A DNA stretch of 64,000 bases from Vibrio tritonius (GTDB lineage: Bacteria; Pseudomonadota; Gammaproteobacteria; Enterobacterales; Vibrionaceae). The DNA lies in contig NZ_AP014635.1 of assembly GCF_001547935.1 (NCBI RefSeq), positions 2,294,001 through 2,358,000 of the forward strand, read 5' to 3'. The notes below the pieces were generated by a model, which was not told where the DNA came from, did no database searches, and saw only the letters and a program-made list of their open reading frames with translations. The translations under genes and the position numbers were made by a program. This document shows positions 60,917-64,000 of this stretch, piece by piece (the first letter of the stretch is position 1; every line of letters starts with the position of its first letter).

Positions 60917-61543
60917 TTACTCACCACGGTGAGTTAGTACAGCATCTACCAAACCATATTCCACTGATTGAGACGCAGACATGAAGTTATCGCGATCAGT
61001 ATCACGTTCAATCACTTCTAGGTCTTGACCAGTGTGCTCTGCAAGCAATTTATTCAATTTCTGTTTGATAGATAGAATTTCTTGGGCATGAATTTGAATG
61101 TCTGAAGCTTGCCCTTGGAAACCACCTAACGGTTGGTGAATCATTACACGAGAGTTTGGTAACGCATAACGTTTACCCTTCGCACCACCCGCTAGTAAGA
61201 ATGCGCCCATTGATGCGGCTTGTCCCATACATACAGTGCTAACGTCAGGCTTGATAAATTGCATGGTGTCATAGATAGACATACCAGCAGTCACGCTACC
61301 ACCAGGAGAGTTGATGTAGAGGAAGATGTCTTTGTCAGGGTTTTCAGATTCTAAGAAGAGCAGTTGCGCCACAACCAAATTAGCCATGTGGTCTTCAACT
61401 TGACCCGTTAAGAAAATGACACGCTCTTTTAACAGACGAGAATAGATATCATAAGAACGTTCACCGCGAGACGTCTGTTCTACTACCATAGGTACTAGCG
61501 CATCAATAATTGGTGACATTGCATTTTTTTCTTGGTAGCTCAT
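60917..61543 (-). CDS. clpP: ATP-dependent Clp protease proteolytic subunit
   Basis: Serine protease that forms the double heptamer of ClpXP/ClpAP. It has 208 residues (E. coli 207). The catalytic Ser is in [11 protein letters not shown] (about 111) and the His in [10 protein letters not shown] (about 136). An N-terminal propeptide is expected ([22 protein letters not shown]). It lies between tig and clpX, the conserved tig-clpP-clpX-lon order. A sigma-70-like promoter TTGACG-N18-TAACAAT can be read in the tig-clpP gap. Confidence 0.97.
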   Translation of the reverse strand: MSYQEKNAMSPIIDALVPMVVEQTSRGERSYDIYSRLLKERVIFLTGQVEDHMANLVVAQLLFLESENPDKDIFLYINSPGGSVTAGMSIYDTMQFIKPDVSTVCMGQAASMGAFLLAGGAKGKRYALPNSRVMIHQPLGGFQGQASDIQIHAQEILSIKQKLNKLLAEHTGQDLEVIERDTDRDNFMSASQSVEYGLVDAVLTHRGE

Positions 61544-61648
61544 AGTCTTATATCCCTAAAATAAATGGCCCGGATGACGAATATCATACGGACCATTGTT
61601 AGCAGAAGAGTCAACGTTTCGTCAACCTTCTACGCTACATATTGCTTA

Positions 61649-62953
61649 TTAAGCAGCAGTTTGAGGGTTCATTAGCTCGTTAAAGCTAACTGCTTTCTCA
61701 GAAACTTTTGCATCAGCAATGATCGCGTCGATTGCCTGATCTTCAAGAGCCAGGTTACGCATGTTATCCATCATTTGTTGGTTTTGCTCGTAGTAAGCAA
61801 TCACTTCAGATGGGTCTTCGTATGCAGTCGCCATTTCTTCGATAAGAGCTTTCACTTTCTCTTCGTCAGCTTTTAGCTCTTTAGATTTGATGACTTCACC
61901 TAATAATAGACCAACTACAACGCGACGTTTTGCTTGTTCTTCAAATAGTTCGCGTGGAAGTTGTGCAGCAGCTTCAGTGTTGCCACCAAAACGTTGTGCA
62001 GCTTGACCACGTAGAACGTCGATTTCTTGGTCGATCAGTGCAGAAGGAACATCGATGTCGTTTTCAGCTACTAGGCCGTCAATAGCTTGCTGTTTGATGT
62101 TTGCTTTAACAGCTTGTTTAAGCTCGCGTTCCATGTTTTTGCGAACTTCAGCTTTAAGCGCTTCAACACCACCTTCTTGAACACCGAATTTAGAAACAAA
62201 TTCGTCATTCAATTCAGGAAGCTCTTGAGCTTCAACTTTGTTCACTTTGATAGCAAATTTCGCTGCTTTACCTTTTAGGTTTTCAGCGTGGTAATCTTCT
62301 GGGAAGTTTACTTCGATATCGAATTCCATACCTGCAGTTTTGCCAACGATACCGTCTTCAAAACCAGGAATCATACGGCCAGCACCCATTTCTAGTGGGA
62401 AGTTTTCAGCTTTACCGCCTTCAAATTCTTCACCGTCGATAGAACCAACGAAATCGATACTAACGCGAGTGCCTTCAGCTGCTGGAGCGTCAACTTCAGT
62501 CCAAGTAGACTGTTGTTTACGTAGAGTTTCTAGCATTTCTTCTACGTCTGCATCTTGTACATCAGCAGTTGGTTTTTCAACAGAGATGTTAGATAGACCT
62601 TTCAGTTCAACTTCTGGGTACACTTCGAAAGTCGCTGTGAAAACAACGTCTTTACCTTCAGCAACTTCAACAGGAGCAAAAGTAGGTGCGCCAGCTGGGT
62701 TGATTTTTTCTTTTACGATTGCTTCGATGAAGTGACGTTGCATAACTTCGCCTAGAACGTCTTGACGAACTGCTTGACCGTACATTTGAGCAACCATTTT
62801 CATTGGCACTTTGCCTTTACGGAAGCCATCGAAACGACGGTTTTTCGCAATGTTGCGTAGTTCAGCTGTCACTGCATCTTCAACGTTTGCAGCAGGAACA
62901 GTAATGTTAAGACGGCGTTGTAGGCCTTCTAGCGTTTCAACAGTAACTTGCAT
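61649..62953 (-). CDS. tig: Trigger factor
   Basis: A ribosome-bound chaperone and peptidyl-prolyl isomerase. It has 434 residues (E. coli 432). The ribosome-docking signature GFRKGKVP (about 43-50) is intact. The FKBP-type domain is about 150-240 ([21 protein letters not shown]) and the C-terminal chaperone arms follow. Codon use is biased as in highly expressed genes. The upstream leader of about 220 nt is predicted to be strongly folded. Confidence 0.98.
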   Translation of the reverse strand: MQVTVETLEGLQRRLNITVPAANVEDAVTAELRNIAKNRRFDGFRKGKVPMKMVAQMYGQAVRQDVLGEVMQRHFIEAIVKEKINPAGAPTFAPVEVAEGKDVVFTATFEVYPEVELKGLSNISVEKPTADVQDADVEEMLETLRKQQSTWTEVDAPAAEGTRVSIDFVGSIDGEEFEGGKAENFPLEMGAGRMIPGFEDGIVGKTAGMEFDIEVNFPEDYHAENLKGKAAKFAIKVNKVEAQELPELNDEFVSKFGVQEGGVEALKAEVRKNMERELKQAVKANIKQQAIDGLVAENDIDVPSALIDQEIDVLRGQAAQRFGGNTEAAAQLPRELFEEQAKRRVVVGLLLGEVIKSKELKADEEKVKALIEEMATAYEDPSEVIAYYEQNQQMMDNMRNLALEDQAIDAIIADAKVSEKAVSFNELMNPQTAA

Positions 62954-63175
62954 TATATTTAAACCTCAAAACTTGCTCAGTTCACTGAGCATCGTGAGCC
63001 AAAACCTAGTTTGGCTGCATCCATGTAGTATGCCCGAACGAGCACATAAATGTATCAATTGAGTGTAGATATACGTCCCACGAGGAATCGTATATCGGAC
63101 TAATGAGTGATATCTTGGCCAGCCATTGGCTGATGAAAGGTATCTCCGATTAGTCTCAGAACCAAAAATTAGAGA
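62954..63175 (-). promoter_or_regulatory. Predicted structured leader RNA of tig
   Basis: Reading the minus strand from a good sigma-70 promoter to the tig start, four hairpins follow one another: 63155-63098 (GACTAAT/ATTAGTC closing inner GATATCTT/AAGGTATC and AGCC/GGCT pairs), 63096-63068 (GATATACG/CGTATATC), 63016-62997 (AGCCAAA/TTTGGCT) and 62990-62975 (GCTCAGT/ACTGAGC). The last is just upstream of the GAGG ribosome binding site. I do not recognise it as a known riboswitch or ribosomal-protein leader. Confidence 0.5.
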
Positions 63176-63181
63176 CGCGAC

Positions 63182-63210
63182 ATTCTAACGAGCTACGCTT
63201 TTCCTGTCGA
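63182..63210 (-). promoter_or_regulatory. Sigma-70 promoter of tig
   Basis: On the minus strand TCGACA (63210-63205), a 17-bp spacer and TAGAAT (63187-63182) form a near-consensus promoter. Transcription would start near 63175, giving the leader described separately. The rest of the tig-dctB gap (63211-63477) is AT-rich and must hold the promoter of the plus-strand sensor gene; nothing else is recognised. Confidence 0.6.
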
Positions 63211-63477
63211 GCGCCGACCCGAGATGAAGTGTTTTAAGTTCTAAAAACCCAATCAAGTGCTAAAAAAAACACCAAACTAACATGGCACGGTGTAGGAAAT
63301 GGGGGCATATCAACCTATTTCAAGGCGTTGTTAAGGTTTTTTTCTTGAAAATAGGCCGAATTGTTTAAAAAGAGATCTTGCTCAGGTTTTACTCCGCAAA
63401 TTCAGCACCTTTCCCAGCACGTTTTATCGCTTTCCCATTATGCTTAGAACTCTGGAATCTGCAGTTGAGGCATCAGG

Positions 63478-64000
63478 ATGCTGCCATTACGTCGTTTTAA
63501 TGTCTATTTTGTGCTTCTCTACCTGTTTGTGACGGCACTGACCGCTCATTGGGTATGGCACTATAGTTATCAGTCGCTCATCACTGACCATACTACACAG
63601 TTAGAACGATTCTCTTCACATATTGCTGCGAAACTAGACAAATATGCCACCATTCCGCGCTTGTTATCAAAAGATCGCGAATTAATTGACGCACTACTCA
63701 GCCCCAATAACTCGGCCCAAATTGAAATAACTAATCGCTTTTTAGAACAGGTAAATAACGTTATTCAGGCATCCGACACTTACCTACTGGATCCCAAAGG
63801 AACCACTATTGCAGCAAGTAATTGGTCCTTAGGCCGAACTTTTATTGGCCGTAACTTTGCGTGGCGCCCCTATTTTTATGAAGCGATTGTTGGTGATAGC
63901 AGCCAATACTTTGCACTCGGCTCGACCTCTGGCGAGCGAGGGTACTATTATTCCTACCCCGTTATTTATGCGGCAGAAATCATCGGCGTCGTCGTCGTAA
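63478..64000 (+). CDS. dctB: DctB-like C4-dicarboxylate sensor histidine kinase, 3' partial
   Basis: The frame is open from the ATG at 63478 to the window end (174 residues), with AGTTGAGG-type ribosome binding sequence upstream. A membrane helix (about 10-28) is followed by a periplasmic sensor domain. The blocks NFAWRPYFYEAI and FALGSTSGERGYYYSYPV match the double-Cache ligand domain of DctB C4-dicarboxylate sensors. The kinase part is outside the window. In V. cholerae a DctB/DctD pair follows tig, supporting the call. The exact ligand is not certain. Confidence 0.82.
   Translation, partial: MLPLRRFNVYFVLLYLFVTALTAHWVWHYSYQSLITDHTTQLERFSSHIAAKLDKYATIPRLLSKDRELIDALLSPNNSAQIEITNRFLEQVNNVIQASDTYLLDPKGTTIAASNWSLGRTFIGRNFAWRPYFYEAIVGDSSQYFALGSTSGERGYYYSYPVIYAAEIIGVVVV

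Overview
The window is 64 kb of chromosomal, mostly housekeeping DNA from a gamma-proteobacterium of the family Vibrionaceae, most likely the genus Vibrio. The evidence is the gene order, which from memory follows the V. cholerae chromosome-1 block from pflB to tig, and several Vibrio hallmarks: FadR with an internal insertion of about 40 residues, CsiV behind mfd, ComEC and ComEA, and a Card1/Can2-like protein next to fadR. No rRNA, tRNA, CRISPR array, prophage or insertion sequence was seen. Coding density is high and the gene strings are typical operons.

Layout. 0-6 kb: anaerobic pyruvate metabolism (pflB, cut by the window edge, and pflA), separated by a chemoreceptor gene on the opposite strand, then yfbU. 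6-12 kb: a MipA/OmpV outer-membrane protein and the stress triad yeaG (PrkA kinase), yeaH (vWA protein) and SpoVR/YcgB. 12-18 kb: envelope biogenesis on the minus strand (comEC, msbA, lpxK, a tiny Trm112-like gene, kdsB). 18-22 kb: a DUF2062 protein and lolC-lolD-lolE. 22-27.6 kb: a PilZ protein, mfd, csiV and an acetyltransferase. 27.8-33.8 kb: the hinT / lipoprotein / ycfL / lpoB / thiK / ycfP / ndh cluster, with two FNR boxes upstream of ndh. 34-39.4 kb: an orphan CARF-nuclease, fadR, nhaB, dsbB. 39.5-46.6 kb: ftsK, lrp, ald, a methyltransferase, cysB. 46.9-51.3 kb: a membrane-anchored helical protein, miaE, pyrF, lapB, lapA, ihfB. 51.5-63 kb: rpsA, cmk, comEA, ppiD, hupB, lon, clpX, clpP, tig. 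The right edge cuts a DctB-like sensor kinase.

Themes. Many genes serve the envelope: LPS synthesis and export (kdsB, lpxK, msbA, lapA/B), lipoprotein sorting (lolCDE), peptidoglycan synthase control (csiV, lpoB), periplasmic folding (dsbB, ppiD) and outer-membrane protein. A second theme is protein quality control (tig-clpP-clpX-lon-hupB-ppiD), with a heat-shock-type promoter before lon. DNA uptake genes comEC and comEA lie in two separate operons.

Most notable points: the CRISPR-less CARF/PD-(D/E)XK protein at 34.4 kb; twin FNR boxes on a plausible ndh promoter; a 266-bp ERIC-like inverted-repeat element plus a truncated second copy; a roughly 220-nt strongly structured leader predicted for tig; a palindromic operator-like site and nested helices in the 711-bp fadR-nhaB gap; and a perfect 12-bp intercistronic hairpin between yeaG and yeaH. 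All calls come from reading sequence and from memory of protein families; no database search was run.
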